64,000 bases of DNA from an uncultured Ruminococcus sp. Lineage in GTDB: Bacteria; Bacillota; Clostridia; Oscillospirales; Ruminococcaceae. The notes beneath the pieces were generated by a model. It was not told the DNA's origin. It ran no database searches and saw only the letters and a program-made list of their open reading frames with translations. The position numbers and the translations under genes are program-made. Positions 56,824-64,000 of the stretch are shown here, piece by piece; the stretch's first letter is position 1; each line of letters starts with the position of its first letter. Location: NCBI GenBank assembly GCA_934435205.1, contig CAKSAK010000007.1:1-64000 (forward strand). Reading direction: 5' to 3'.

Positions 56824-58029
56824 TTACAGCTTGAAATGAACGGGCATACCGTTTTTCATTGCTATTTTTACCTCGCCTTGGATAAGGGGAAGGAAGTATC
56901 TTACGGCTTCCGGCTTTACGTCATTGCCGTCCTCGCTTATCCACTGGGCAGGGAAGAATTTTTCCTTATTTGCGGCATCGTGTGCGTCAACGCTGTCAAC
57001 TGTCATAACATAAGGCACGTCGCTGATACGCTTGAATATCATCATTTTGCCTGTTTCCCCTGCAAGAGCCGCTCTTACGCCTGCTGAGCCTATCTCCTCG
57101 GCTTCGTCTATATCCGTCTTTGAGCAGATATGGGAAGAACATCTCTGCATAACGTTAAGCTCGATAGAACGGACTTTACAGCCGATATTCTCTTTAACGA
57201 GCTGTTCAAGTGTCTTTCCTATGCCTGAGAGATACTCGTGACCGAAATTATCCACCATTCTTGGCTTATTTTCCTCGCCTTTGAGCTTTACACCCTCGGA
57301 AACTGCGATGATAACAGCTTTATGCTTTGCCATTTGATTTCTTACGTCCTCGAGGAACTTTTCGGCAGTAAAGTTATTTTCAGGGAGATAGATAAGGTGA
57401 GGGGCTATCTCGTCATTTGCTCTGAGGACGCAGGTGGAAGCTGTGAGCCAGCCTGCGTGTCTGCCCATTATCTCAACGATAGTGACGGACTCGATAGAAT
57501 AAACTGAGCTGTCACGGATTATCTCCTGAACGGTGGCGGCAACATACTTTGCGGCTGAGCCAAAGCCCGGTGTATGGTCTGTTACAGGCAGGTCGTTATC
57601 TATAGTCTTTGGTATGCCGATAACTCTTATCTTTGAATTTCTTGCCGCAAGATAATCAGAAAGCTTTGCCACGGTATCCATAGAATCGTTTCCGCCGATA
57701 TAAAAGAAAGCTTCTATCCTATGCTTTTCAAGGCAGTTCAAGATACGCTCGTAAGTTTCACCGCCCTCCTCAACATCAGGAAGCTTATAACGGCATGAGC
57801 CGAGAACTGTTGACGGGGTCTGTCTTAAAAGCTCCATATCCTCGTTTGTTTTTATAACAAGCTTAAGATCTATGAGCTGGTCGTTTATGATACCCTCGAT
57901 ACCATTGAGCGAGCCGAAAACGGCGTCTATCTGTGGTGTTTTCACAGCCTGCTTGAAAACTCCCACCAATGAGGCATTGATAGCGCAGGTAGGTCCTCCT
58001 GATTGTGCAACGGCAATATTCATTATCAT
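56824..58029 (-). CDS. pfp: 6-phosphofructokinase, pyrophosphate-dependent type
   Basis: The enzyme phosphorylates fructose 6-phosphate to the 1,6-bisphosphate in glycolysis. The 401-residue product has the glycine-rich AVAQSGGPTCAINAS start, GGNDSMDT in the phosphoryl-donor site and PKTIDNDLP with Lys in place of the ATP-type Gly. Both features indicate use of pyrophosphate rather than ATP. MGRHAGWLTA and EGVKLKGEE follow. AAGGAG lies 4 bases before the ATG at 58029 and 10 before a second ATG at 58023, so either may be the start. Confidence 0.93.
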   Translation of the reverse strand: MIMNIAVAQSGGPTCAINASLVGVFKQAVKTPQIDAVFGSLNGIEGIINDQLIDLKLVIKTNEDMELLRQTPSTVLGSCRYKLPDVEEGGETYERILNCLEKHRIEAFFYIGGNDSMDTVAKLSDYLAARNSKIRVIGIPKTIDNDLPVTDHTPGFGSAAKYVAATVQEIIRDSSVYSIESVTIVEIMGRHAGWLTASTCVLRANDEIAPHLIYLPENNFTAEKFLEDVRNQMAKHKAVIIAVSEGVKLKGEENKPRMVDNFGHEYLSGIGKTLEQLVKENIGCKVRSIELNVMQRCSSHICSKTDIDEAEEIGSAGVRAALAGETGKMMIFKRISDVPYVMTVDSVDAHDAANKEKFFPAQWISEDGNDVKPEAVRYFLPLIQGEVKIAMKNGMPVHFKL

Positions 58030-58032
58030 CAA

Positions 58033-58275
58033 TCTCCTTACAGCTTACTGAGAATATTAAAATTCTCATATTTGTTATTATTATAGCATATTATATATAC
58101 AAATAAAAGGGTTGTGAAAATTTATTAACATATTTTTTCCCTTTGTAACAAAACAAGCCTTCAAGAAAACATTATATCTATCCACTTTGATAATTTTCAC
58201 ATCTATTACATAAAAACGCCTCCCGATTTACACCATATTGTTATAAAGTAAATGTAAATCGTAACCGAATTTTAA
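58033..58275. other. A/T-rich intergenic region
   Basis: No gene or recognisable repeat. The PPi-PFK promoter must lie at the left, where a TATAAT-like box (about 58078-58088) is present without a convincing -35. Confidence 0.45.
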
Positions 58276-58304
58276 TTGACAGAACAGTTAATATTCTGTA
58301 TAAT
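58276..58304 (+). promoter_or_regulatory. consensus promoter of the SH3 membrane protein gene
   Basis: TTGACA-17-TATAAT, a perfect match, about 65 bases before the ATG. Confidence 0.88.
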
Positions 58305-58367
58305 TAAAGATATGGACACGAAATGTGTCGAACTCTAGTCAATGAACCGAAAGGAAGAATATAAATA

Positions 58368-58922
58368 ATGCCTGACAACAGAAACAATAAAGGCTACTAT
58401 CGTCCTGAACAGAATCGCAGACCGCAGGGTCAGAACAGACCTCAGCAGCAGGAAAGCTCCACTTGGCTCACTCCTACTGTAAAGGGAATAATAGCGATAC
58501 TGCTGACTGTACTTGTGGTAGCCATAGTAATAATGATATTTGCAAAAACTCTTTTTGTGAACACCAACACCACTCCGAAAAAGACTGGTACTATAACTTC
58601 TACGGAATACATTCCGCCAAAGACCACCACAACTTCGGAAAAGCCGCAGGAAACATCTAAAAAGTCCAAAAAGGCAACTGAGCCTGACGAAGATCCATAT
58701 GACGGTGATGATGACGACAACGGTGACGCTGTTGGCGATATCCAGTGCATAAGTGCAGTTTATCTCCACCCACAGCCTACATCGAGCAGTGAAAATCTTC
58801 TCACTATCCCATCGGGTGCGACCTGCAAATACTACCGCAACGAAAACGGCTGGTATTATGTTGAATACAACGGCACAAAGGGCTACGCATGGCAGACATT
58901 CTTCTCGACGCCACCGCAGTAA
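58368..58922 (+). CDS. Membrane-anchored bacterial SH3 domain protein
   Basis: The product has 184 residues. A Gln/Asn/Pro-rich cytoplasmic N terminus (about 1-33) is followed by one membrane helix (about 39-61) and a Thr/Pro/Asp-rich extracellular linker (about 65-120). The C-terminal SH3-type domain (about 122-180) contains NLLTIPSGATCKYYRNENGWYYVEYNGTKGYAW. Such domains bind peptidoglycan peptides. The role is probably wall attachment or envelope sensing. AAAGGA precedes the ATG. Own promoter and terminator. Confidence 0.88.
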   Translation: MPDNRNNKGYYRPEQNRRPQGQNRPQQQESSTWLTPTVKGIIAILLTVLVVAIVIMIFAKTLFVNTNTTPKKTGTITSTEYIPPKTTTTSEKPQETSKKSKKATEPDEDPYDGDDDDNGDAVGDIQCISAVYLHPQPTSSSENLLTIPSGATCKYYRNENGWYYVEYNGTKGYAWQTFFSTPPQ

Positions 58923-58950
58923 TGTGTTTTACGATTTCTTAAATAACGCA

Positions 58951-58986
58951 GAAAGTGCAGCATGGAAATATGCTGCACTTTCTGTT
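58951..58986 (+). terminator. hairpin after the SH3 gene
   Basis: GAAAGTGCAGCAT pairs with ATGCTGCACTTTC around six bases. The T tract after it is short, so strength is uncertain. Confidence 0.65.
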
Positions 58987-59061
58987 TATATACGCAAAAA
59001 AGCGGAGGTGTTGCCCTCCGCTTGATGTAGCTTATCACATAGATAGAACGTGTTAAATAGT

Positions 59062-59081
59062 GGGCGATGTTCGCCCCTACA
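59062..59081. repeat. interspersed palindrome, short copy (GGGCGA-TGT-TCGCCCCTACA)
   Basis: Six-base arms with the CTACA tail, just after the DUF6465 gene stop on the minus strand. Confidence 0.75.
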
Positions 59082-59095
59082 CACAAAAGTTACAA

Positions 59096-59503
59096 TTAAA
59101 GCTCTACCTTATAGTCCTCTGAGCCTACGCCCTTTACAGTGTAGTAAGCAACGCCCTCTTCAGGCTTGATGTATACTGAAACTGTCTTTGGTGTTCTGTG
59201 ACCCTTTGCCTTGTAGTCAGCCTTTGCAGCAGCCACTACAGCTTCAACATTTATCTCTCCGCCTGCGAACTGAACGAATACCTCGTCCTTTATCTCAGCC
59301 TCAACTGTTTTCTTTACAGTTTCCTTCTTTGCCTTTGTTGCCTTTGCTGCGGTCTTTACAGCCTTTTCTGCTGTCTTGACAGCTTTCTTTGCTGTTTCCT
59401 TTACTGCTGCACCTGTCTTTTCAGCGGCAGCCTTTACCTCAGCCTTGACTTCCTTTACAGCTTCTTCTGCCTTCTTGTCAGCAGCGATCTTCTTTTCAGC
59501 CAT
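59096..59503 (-). CDS. DUF6465 protein with histone-H1-like Lys/Ala-rich N terminus
   Basis: The product has 135 residues. Residues 1-75 are a Lys/Ala/Glu-rich helical tail (repeats such as AVKTAEKAVKTAAKATKAKK) like histone H1. The C-terminal domain of about 60 residues (FVQFAGGEINVEAVVAAAKADY; TPKTVSVYIKPEEGVAYYTV) is DUF6465. It lies 31 bases after the HU gene in the same direction, so a role in nucleoid structure is plausible. The function is not established. AAAGGAGAGG lies before the ATG. Confidence 0.85.
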   Translation of the reverse strand: MAEKKIAADKKAEEAVKEVKAEVKAAAEKTGAAVKETAKKAVKTAEKAVKTAAKATKAKKETVKKTVEAEIKDEVFVQFAGGEINVEAVVAAAKADYKAKGHRTPKTVSVYIKPEEGVAYYTVKGVGSEDYKVEL

Positions 59504-59534
59504 TGTAAAACCTCTCCTTTAAAAGTGTTACTAA

Positions 59535-59810
59535 TTACTTATCCACAGCCTCTTTAAGAGCCTTGCCTGCCTTAAATGCAGGAACCTTCTTTGCAGGAAC
59601 ATGGATAGGCTTCTTTGTTGCAGGATTGATAGAATCCTTAGCTGCACGATCTCTTACCTCAAATGCACCAAAACCTACGATAGATACCTTTTCGCCCTTT
59701 ACAAGTGCCTCTGTGATAGTTTCTGTTACAGCCGCAAGTGCCTGCTCTGCTTCCTTTTTAGAATAGCCGCCCTTTTCTGCTATTGCGGATATCAGATCAT
59801 TTTTTGTCAT
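59535..59810 (-). CDS. hup: HU family DNA-binding protein
   Basis: HU bends and compacts DNA as a dimer. The 91-residue product has the full family pattern: MTKNDLISAIAEKGGYSKKEAEQAL, GFGAFEVRDRAAKDSINPATKKPI (the DNA-binding arm region) and PAFKAGKALKEAVDK. GGAGG lies before the ATG. A consensus promoter lies upstream, and no terminator is visible before the DUF6465 gene, so they are probably co-transcribed. Confidence 0.97.
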   Translation of the reverse strand: MTKNDLISAIAEKGGYSKKEAEQALAAVTETITEALVKGEKVSIVGFGAFEVRDRAAKDSINPATKKPIHVPAKKVPAFKAGKALKEAVDK

Positions 59811-59857
59811 TTTGAATCTACCTCCGTTATAATTTTTTACATTGTTTTTATGCTGTT

Positions 59858-59886
59858 ATTATAACGTATTTGACCCCTCTTGTCAA
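59858..59886 (-). promoter_or_regulatory. consensus promoter of the hup operon
   Basis: On the minus strand, TTGACA-17-TATAAT, perfect consensus, about 50 bases before hup. Confidence 0.88.
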
Positions 59887-59934
59887 ATAATTTGCCCGAT
59901 TTTGCGTGCTTTCCTGCAATCTTTGTAGCTTTAC

Positions 59935-59960
59935 ATAAAAAAGCGGCAACTCTGCCGCTT
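59935..59960 (-). terminator. terminator of the DUF5662 operon
   Basis: On the minus strand, AAGCGGCA-GAGT-TGCCGCTT is followed by a T run. It lies about 200 bases beyond the last gene (60161-60364), and the interval holds no recognisable gene. Confidence 0.75.
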
Positions 59961-60160
59961 GATTTTTGTACTTATTCACACGTTGGAAATAGTATTTATA
60001 ATTTAGCCACAATTAACTTTTATCAGATATCCCTGATTTTTCACAAATGCCTGTTTTCCGCTGTTTGTAAAATTTGCCTACCGCATCAGATTACATATAT
60101 TTCATTCCAGCGTTCATCAAAAGTTTACATTCCGACAAATTTCAACACCGCTCACAAATT

Positions 60161-60364
60161 TTATCTTTCCAAGCCGTATTTTTCATAAAAAGCGTCAATG
60201 TCACTGTCGCTTTTTACCAGCTCGGGATACATTATCTCACGGGTGTTGCGGTTATAAAAGCCGATAGTTTTCTCGCCTGTACAAGTGCTTGACATTATTT
60301 TTATCTCCATTCCCCTGCACTCCTCCGGAATGGGCTTGACAGTTTTCTTTTTGAAAAGTCCCAT
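60161..60364 (-). CDS. Small protein of unknown function downstream of DUF5662
   Basis: The product has 67 residues: MGLFKKKTVKPIPEECRG, then a probable beta-rich segment (MEIKIMSSTCTGEKTIGFYN) and a C-terminal DSDIDAFYEKYGLER helix. No signal peptide or membrane helix. GGGGGAG lies six bases before the ATG, 11 bases after the DUF5662 stop, so the two are co-transcribed. I do not recognise the family. Confidence 0.72.
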   Translation of the reverse strand: MGLFKKKTVKPIPEECRGMEIKIMSSTCTGEKTIGFYNRNTREIMYPELVKSDSDIDAFYEKYGLER

Positions 60365-60375
60365 GGAAACTCCCC

Positions 60376-60912
60376 CTAGTATTTTTTCAAACGCCTTATA
60401 TAAGCGAAAGTGTAGTCCTCGCCTTTGTCACGAAGCATTGTAAGAAGCTTCTCCAAAAGGTCTGATGTTTCAGGGTGGATGGCTCTTGTTTTTTTCGCTC
60501 TGAGAAAATAGGCAAGAGGTGCGCCGTCGTCGTATTTGTCTTTCATATATATCTTGCTTGCGGCAACTCTGTCGCAGAACATTTCTTTCACATATTTAAG
60601 GGGCATTTTCACAGGGGTCATCAACTTAGTCCGCAGATCATAGTCCGTCCAATATTCAAAATGATGCTTATTTCTTCCCTTATGGTGCATCCAGCCGTAA
60701 GAAAAACCGTATTCTTCACGCTCTGCTTCATGTGGCGAACGTGTGCCTTGATAATATTTACAGCCCTTGAGAAACTCCTCCGGGGAATATTTTGAAAGGT
60801 CATGCCTCAGACCCTGCCACAATATGCCTGCCTTATAGCAGTTTTTTATCACTCCGTGGCGATGTCTTGTAATGGTCTTGAAATGCTCCCATGCCTTTAT
60901 CAAAACGCTCAT
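60376..60912 (-). CDS. DUF5662 family protein (HD-like His-rich)
   Basis: The product has 178 residues of the DUF5662 type. It has conserved His/Asp-rich segments: KAWEHFKTITRHRHGVIKNCYKAG, RHDLSKYSPEEFLKG, and WMHHKGRNKHHFEYWTDYD. The spaced His and Asp pairs look like an HD-type metal site. No activity is known. The gene has a good promoter and is followed by the 67-residue gene. Confidence 0.87.
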   Translation of the reverse strand: MSVLIKAWEHFKTITRHRHGVIKNCYKAGILWQGLRHDLSKYSPEEFLKGCKYYQGTRSPHEAEREEYGFSYGWMHHKGRNKHHFEYWTDYDLRTKLMTPVKMPLKYVKEMFCDRVAASKIYMKDKYDDGAPLAYFLRAKKTRAIHPETSDLLEKLLTMLRDKGEDYTFAYIRRLKKY

Positions 60913-60939
60913 CTCCTCTGCATTTCATCTTGTGACCTT

Positions 60940-60968
60940 ATTATACTACTTTTGCGTTATTATTTCAA
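60940..60968 (-). promoter_or_regulatory. promoter of the DUF5662 operon
   Basis: On the minus strand, TTGAAA-17-TATAAT, about 30 bases before the start at 60912. It overlaps the end of the upstream nth gene region only slightly. Confidence 0.78.
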
Positions 60969-60978
60969 CAGCCTGCGG

Positions 60979-61605
60979 TCATTTTCTGCTGCCGCAGATA
61001 TCAAGCAGGGGACACTCGCTGCAGCGTTCTCCCCTTGCCTTGCAGTATTCACGTCCGAACAGCACAAGGCGGTGACAGAAATCAGAGGATCTCTCAGGAG
61101 GAAGTATCTTTCTCAGATCCTCTTCCACCTTTGCAGGCTCTTTATTTTTTGTAAGCCCAAGTCTTCCGCATATCCTTATACAGTGGGTATCAGTGACCAC
61201 CGCAGGCTTATGGAAAACGTCGCCCATAACAAGATTTGCCGTCTTTCTGCCTATGCCTGCAAGGGTGGTGAGCTTTTCTATGGTATCAGGTATCTCACCA
61301 CCAAAGTTATCCATTATCTGTCTGCACATTGTTACGATAGAGCGAGCTTTTGTTTTGTAAAGACCGCATGGGCGTATTATCTCCTCGATATCGGCAACGT
61401 CTGCGTTGGCAAAGTCCTCAATGGTCTTATATTTTGCAAAAAGCTCTTTCGTGACGATATTCACTCTTGCGTCTGTACACTGGGCTGAAAGTCTGCCTGC
61501 TATCATAAGCTCGTGGGGCTTTTTATAGTCAAGGGAGCATATGCCCTCAGGGTAGACCTGCTCAAGCCTTTCCACTATCATTTGTGCACGTTCTTTCTTT
61601 GTCAT
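60979..61605 (-). CDS. nth: Endonuclease III
   Basis: Nth removes oxidised pyrimidines and nicks abasic sites. The 208-residue product has the helix-hairpin-helix ending LTTLAGIGRKTANLVMG with the catalytic Lys, the catalytic Asp in VVTDTHCIRI, and the C-terminal [4Fe-4S] site CKARGERCSECPLLDIC (CX6CX2CX5C). All key residues are present. It has its own promoter. Confidence 0.97.
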   Translation of the reverse strand: MTKKERAQMIVERLEQVYPEGICSLDYKKPHELMIAGRLSAQCTDARVNIVTKELFAKYKTIEDFANADVADIEEIIRPCGLYKTKARSIVTMCRQIMDNFGGEIPDTIEKLTTLAGIGRKTANLVMGDVFHKPAVVTDTHCIRICGRLGLTKNKEPAKVEEDLRKILPPERSSDFCHRLVLFGREYCKARGERCSECPLLDICGSRK

Positions 61606-61645
61606 TGGTACTGCTCCTTTGTTTATAAGTGCTTAATTACTTTAT

Positions 61646-61674
61646 ATTGTACACTTTTTTGCAGGATTCGTCAA
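61646..61674 (-). promoter_or_regulatory. nth promoter
   Basis: On the minus strand, TTGACG-17-TACAAT, about 40 bases before the nth start. Confidence 0.72.
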
Positions 61675-61916
61675 CCGAAACTTCATAACACGGCGTGTCG
61701 TGGGGCGTTTTTTGCGGCGTATCACTCACAAAAACGCCAAAAAGGCATTTTATCCACGCAAAACAGGCTTTTGGGAGCTATGTGCAACTTGCTGACATTT
61801 CACGGAAATTTTACACGATTTATGAATTTACAATTGTGATTTTATTTCACATTTCAAAAAAAGACTATGATTTTTATACAATTTCAATAAAATTATGAAA
61901 TTTTGCATTTTACTAC
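61675..61916. other. A/T-rich intergenic region between nth and gdhA
   Basis: No gene or known repeat. ORFs here lack ribosome-binding sites. Confidence 0.5.
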
Positions 61917-61945
61917 TTGCAAATTGCAAAATAGTGTGCTATAAT
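61917..61945 (+). promoter_or_regulatory. gdhA promoter with TTGCAA direct repeat
   Basis: TTGCAA-17-TATAAT. The -35 region is TTGCAAATTGCAA: two copies of the palindrome TTGCAA one base apart, possibly an operator. Confidence 0.72.
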
Positions 61946-62016
61946 GAGTAGGTGATGTGCGGAATGAGTAAAAAAGCCGTGCACAAATTATAATTTATAA
62001 GATGGGAGTTTTAATA

Positions 62017-63369
62017 ATGGCTTTGAACAATGCGTATCTTGAAAGCGTTTATGAGAAGGTTGAGAAGAGAAATCCCGGCGAAAAGGAATTCCTCCAGGCA
62101 GTATATGAGGTACTGGAAAGCCTCATTCCTGTTGTAGAAAAGAGACCTGACCTTGTTGAGGCAGGTATAATCGACAGAATAGTTGAGCCAGAGAGACAGA
62201 TAATTTTCCGTGTTCCTTGGGTAGATGACAACGGCAAGGTACAGGTAAACAGAGGTTTCAGAGTTCAGTTCAACTCTGCTATAGGACCATACAAGGGCGG
62301 TATCAGACTTCACCCTTCAGTATGTGCATCAGTAATCAAGTTCCTCGGTTTCGAGCAGATCTTCAAGAACAGCCTTACAGGTCTTCCTATCGGTGGCGGT
62401 AAGGGTGGTTCAGACTTTGATCCTAAGGGCAAGTCTGACGGAGAGGTTATGAGATTCTGCCAGAGCTTCATGACAGAGCTTTGCAAGCATATCGGTGCTG
62501 ACACAGACGTTCCAGCAGGCGATATCGGTACAGGTGCAAGAGAGATCGGCTATATGTTCGGTCAGTACAAGAGAATAAGAAACGAGTTCACAGGCGTTCT
62601 TACAGGTAAGGGTCTTTCTTACGGCGGATCACTTGCAAGAACAGAGGCTACTGGTTATGGTCTTTGCTACTACACAGCTGAGATGATCAAGTGCATGAAG
62701 AATGAAACATTCGCAGGCAAGACAGTTGTTATCTCTGGTTCTGGTAACGTTGCTATCTACGCTACACAGAAGGCTACAGAGCTTGGCGGCAAGGTAGTTG
62801 CACTTTCTGACTCTAACGGCTACATCTACGATCCAAACGGCATCAACCTCGATGTTGTTAAGCAGATCAAGGAAGTTGAGAGAGGCAGAATCAAGGAGTA
62901 TGTAAACAGAGTTCAGGGTGCTGAGTACCACGAGGGCTGCAGCGGCATTTGGACAATCAAATGCGACATCGCTCTCCCATGTGCTACACAGAACGAGATC
63001 AACGAAGAGTCAGCTAAGGCTCTTGTAGCTAACGGTGTATTCGCTGTTGCTGAGGGTGCTAACATGCCTTCAACTCCAGAGGCTATTGCTGTATTCCAGA
63101 ATGCAGGCGTTCTCTTTGGACCAGCTAAGGCTGCTAACGCAGGCGGTGTTGCTACATCAGCTCTTGAGATGTCACAGAACAGCGAAAGACTTTCTTGGAC
63201 ATTCGAGGAAGTTGACGCTAAGCTCAAGAACATCATGACAAACATCTTCCACAACTCATACAATGCAGCTAAGGAATTCGGTCTTGAGGGCAACCTCGTT
63301 GCAGGTGCTAACATCGCAGGCTTCCTGAAGGTCGCTGACGCAATGAAGTGGCAGGGCATAGCTTACTAA
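62017..63369 (+). CDS. gdhA: Glutamate dehydrogenase, NADP-specific type
   Basis: GdhA makes glutamate from 2-oxoglutarate and ammonia, the main nitrogen entry in many anaerobes. The 450-residue product has the hexameric bacterial layout: the substrate loop GPYKGGIRLHPSV, catalytic Lys in LPIGGGKGGSDFDPKGKSD, PAGDIGTGAREIGYMFGQY, and the coenzyme domain VVISGSGNVAIYATQK. GGGAG lies eight bases before the ATG at 62017; an in-frame codon at 62002 overlaps the site. The NADP preference is inferred from similarity. Confidence 0.97.
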   Translation: MALNNAYLESVYEKVEKRNPGEKEFLQAVYEVLESLIPVVEKRPDLVEAGIIDRIVEPERQIIFRVPWVDDNGKVQVNRGFRVQFNSAIGPYKGGIRLHPSVCASVIKFLGFEQIFKNSLTGLPIGGGKGGSDFDPKGKSDGEVMRFCQSFMTELCKHIGADTDVPAGDIGTGAREIGYMFGQYKRIRNEFTGVLTGKGLSYGGSLARTEATGYGLCYYTAEMIKCMKNETFAGKTVVISGSGNVAIYATQKATELGGKVVALSDSNGYIYDPNGINLDVVKQIKEVERGRIKEYVNRVQGAEYHEGCSGIWTIKCDIALPCATQNEINEESAKALVANGVFAVAEGANMPSTPEAIAVFQNAGVLFGPAKAANAGGVATSALEMSQNSERLSWTFEEVDAKLKNIMTNIFHNSYNAAKEFGLEGNLVAGANIAGFLKVADAMKWQGIAY

Positions 63370-63397
63370 TATAAGCGTATAAACAAAGCTATATACG

Positions 63398-63430
63398 AAG
63401 CGGACAGTCAACTGATTGTCCGCTTTTTTT
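63398..63430 (+). terminator. gdhA terminator
   Basis: AAGCGGACA pairs with TGTCCGCTT and is followed by a run of T residues. Confidence 0.9.
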
Positions 63431-63440
63431 ATATCATGCC

Positions 63441-63468
63441 AGACTTACGGGAATGTTCCCGTAAGTCT
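63441..63468. repeat. perfect 13-bp palindrome at the end of the D-2-hydroxyacid dehydrogenase gene
   Basis: AGACTTACGGGAA-TG-TTCCCGTAAGTCT. The right arm overlaps the stop codon (63467-63469) of the minus-strand gene. No T run directly follows on the minus strand, so it could be an mRNA stabiliser or a weak terminator. Confidence 0.65.
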
Positions 63469-64000
63469 ATTTGACCTGATTTTCTTTTATTATCCTGCCA
63501 CGCTCAAAAGCACAAGCATTCTCGAGCGTTGTGCGGCTTATGGCGGCTAGGGCTTCTTCGGTGAAAAAGCCCTGATGAGAGGTGACGATAACGTTAGGAA
63601 AAGACAGAAGCCTTGCGGTCACGGAGCTTTCAAGGATATCCTCCTGTCGGTTTTCAAAGACGTTCTCCGTTTCCTCCTCATAGACGTCAAGACCCACTCC
63701 GTGGAATTTTCTGCTTCTGATACCTTTTATAAGATCCTCGGTATTCACAAGCGCACCTCGTGAGGTATTTACAAAGACAACATTCTCTTTCATAAGGGAG
63801 ATAGTTTCAGTATTGATAAGATGATAGCTTGCTTCTGTCAGGGGGCAATGGAGCGAGATAAGGTCGCTTTCCCGCAGAACTTCGCTAAGGGGATAATATT
63901 TCACGAAATCAAGGTCGGGGTTTTGATAAACGTCATAAGCTATAACACGCATACCAAAGCCGTGGCATATCCTGCACATTGCCGCACCTATCCTGCCTGT
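63467..64000 (-). CDS. ldhA: D-2-hydroxyacid dehydrogenase, D-lactate dehydrogenase type (C-terminal part)
   Basis: The gene runs off the right edge; about 177 residues are visible, starting within the Rossmann loop (TGRIGAAMCRICHGFGMRVIAYD). Downstream are FVNTSRGALVNTEDLIKGI, the DVYEEE segment with the Glu of the catalytic set, and the catalytic His in TSHQGFFTEEALAAIS. The HQ-FFT form is typical of D-lactate dehydrogenase (LdhA/HicDH group) rather than phosphoglycerate dehydrogenase. The enzyme would reduce pyruvate or another 2-keto acid with NADH. The stop is TAG in a palindrome. The upstream gene and promoter lie outside the window. Confidence 0.85.
   Translation of the reverse strand, partial: TGRIGAAMCRICHGFGMRVIAYDVYQNPDLDFVKYYPLSEVLRESDLISLHCPLTEASYHLINTETISLMKENVVFVNTSRGALVNTEDLIKGIRSRKFHGVGLDVYEEETENVFENRQEDILESSVTARLLSFPNVIVTSHQGFFTEEALAAISRTTLENACAFERGRIIKENQVK

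Noticed and set aside
13474..59081. CRISPR array from the repeated palindromes
   Set aside because: Copies are single or paired and kilobases apart, with no regular spacers and no cas genes.

Overview
The window looks like a chromosomal segment of a Gram-positive, strictly anaerobic member of the Clostridia, most likely a Ruminococcus-type gut or rumen Oscillospiraceae. The support is: T-box leaders before aminoacyl-tRNA synthetase genes, RNase Y, a PPi-type phosphofructokinase, a flavodiiron FprA protein, formate-tetrahydrofolate ligase, cytoplasmic GH43 and GH13 glycosidases, several DUF families common in Clostridia, and sigma-A promoters that fit TTGACA-17-TATAAT very closely. No phage, insertion-sequence transposase, CRISPR array or rRNA operon was seen. 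Most of the window is core genome. Species assignment is inference.

Layout. 1-252: tRNA-Asp and tRNA-Val (minus strand). 0.5-8.1 kb (minus): a signal-peptidase-like membrane protein without the catalytic serine, a transglutaminase-like lipoprotein, a CNNM/HlyC-type CBS protein, the rsmD-coaD-coiled-coil operon, a cell-surface protein and a short-chain dehydrogenase. 8.3-14 kb (plus): a nucleotidyltransferase, a four-gene acyl-transfer operon (SGNH, DUF4358 lipoprotein, MBOAT, DHHW) and a thioesterase. 14-17.7 kb: bioY and a DUF1284 gene, then metY preceded by a 24-codon cysteine-rich leader peptide, then a RelE/ParE-Phd toxin-antitoxin pair. 17.9-21.5 kb (minus): DUF3810 metalloprotein, C39-like lipoprotein, tsaE, tsaB, rpiB. 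22-28.8 kb (minus): fhs, a four-gene SPFH / zinc-ribbon / Tim44-like membrane cluster, and a prohibitin-like gene. 29-32.6 kb: an O-antigen-ligase-like protein and rny. 32.8-37.3 kb (plus): threonine T-box, small membrane protein, thrS, putP. 37.4-43.1 kb: GH43, a secreted CHAP/Ig/FN3 protein, GH13. 43.6-50.2 kb: asparaginase, fprA, a divergent ferredoxin-like gene and Crp/Fnr regulator around a perfect palindrome, a helix-turn-helix/coiled-coil protein, and a CmpB-type membrane protein. 50.2-58 kb: isoleucine T-box and ileS, valS, PPi-PFK. 58.3-64 kb: SH3 membrane protein, HU with a histone-H1-like partner, DUF5662, nth, gdhA, and the C-terminal part of a D-lactate-dehydrogenase-like gene that runs off the right edge.

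The intergenic DNA carries a dense set of small repeats. There are 16 copies of a GGGCGA...TCGCCCCTACA palindrome whose two arms change together. There are also longer composite relatives of it, CCTCAYT heptamer tracts, and one 176-bp near-perfect foldback element with 19-bp terminal inverted repeats.

The most interesting observation is the cysteine-codon-rich leader ORF (ending MCVYCMCCC) between a strong promoter and metY. It overlaps competing hairpins and looks like a cysteine-sensing attenuator or translational switch. Next are the SPFH/zinc-ribbon cluster that has lost most of its TPM domain and has no PspA, the FNR-type palindrome placed about -41.5 from the ferredoxin promoter, and the membrane-protein gene lying between the threonine T-box and thrS. 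All assignments come from reading the sequence; no database search was run.
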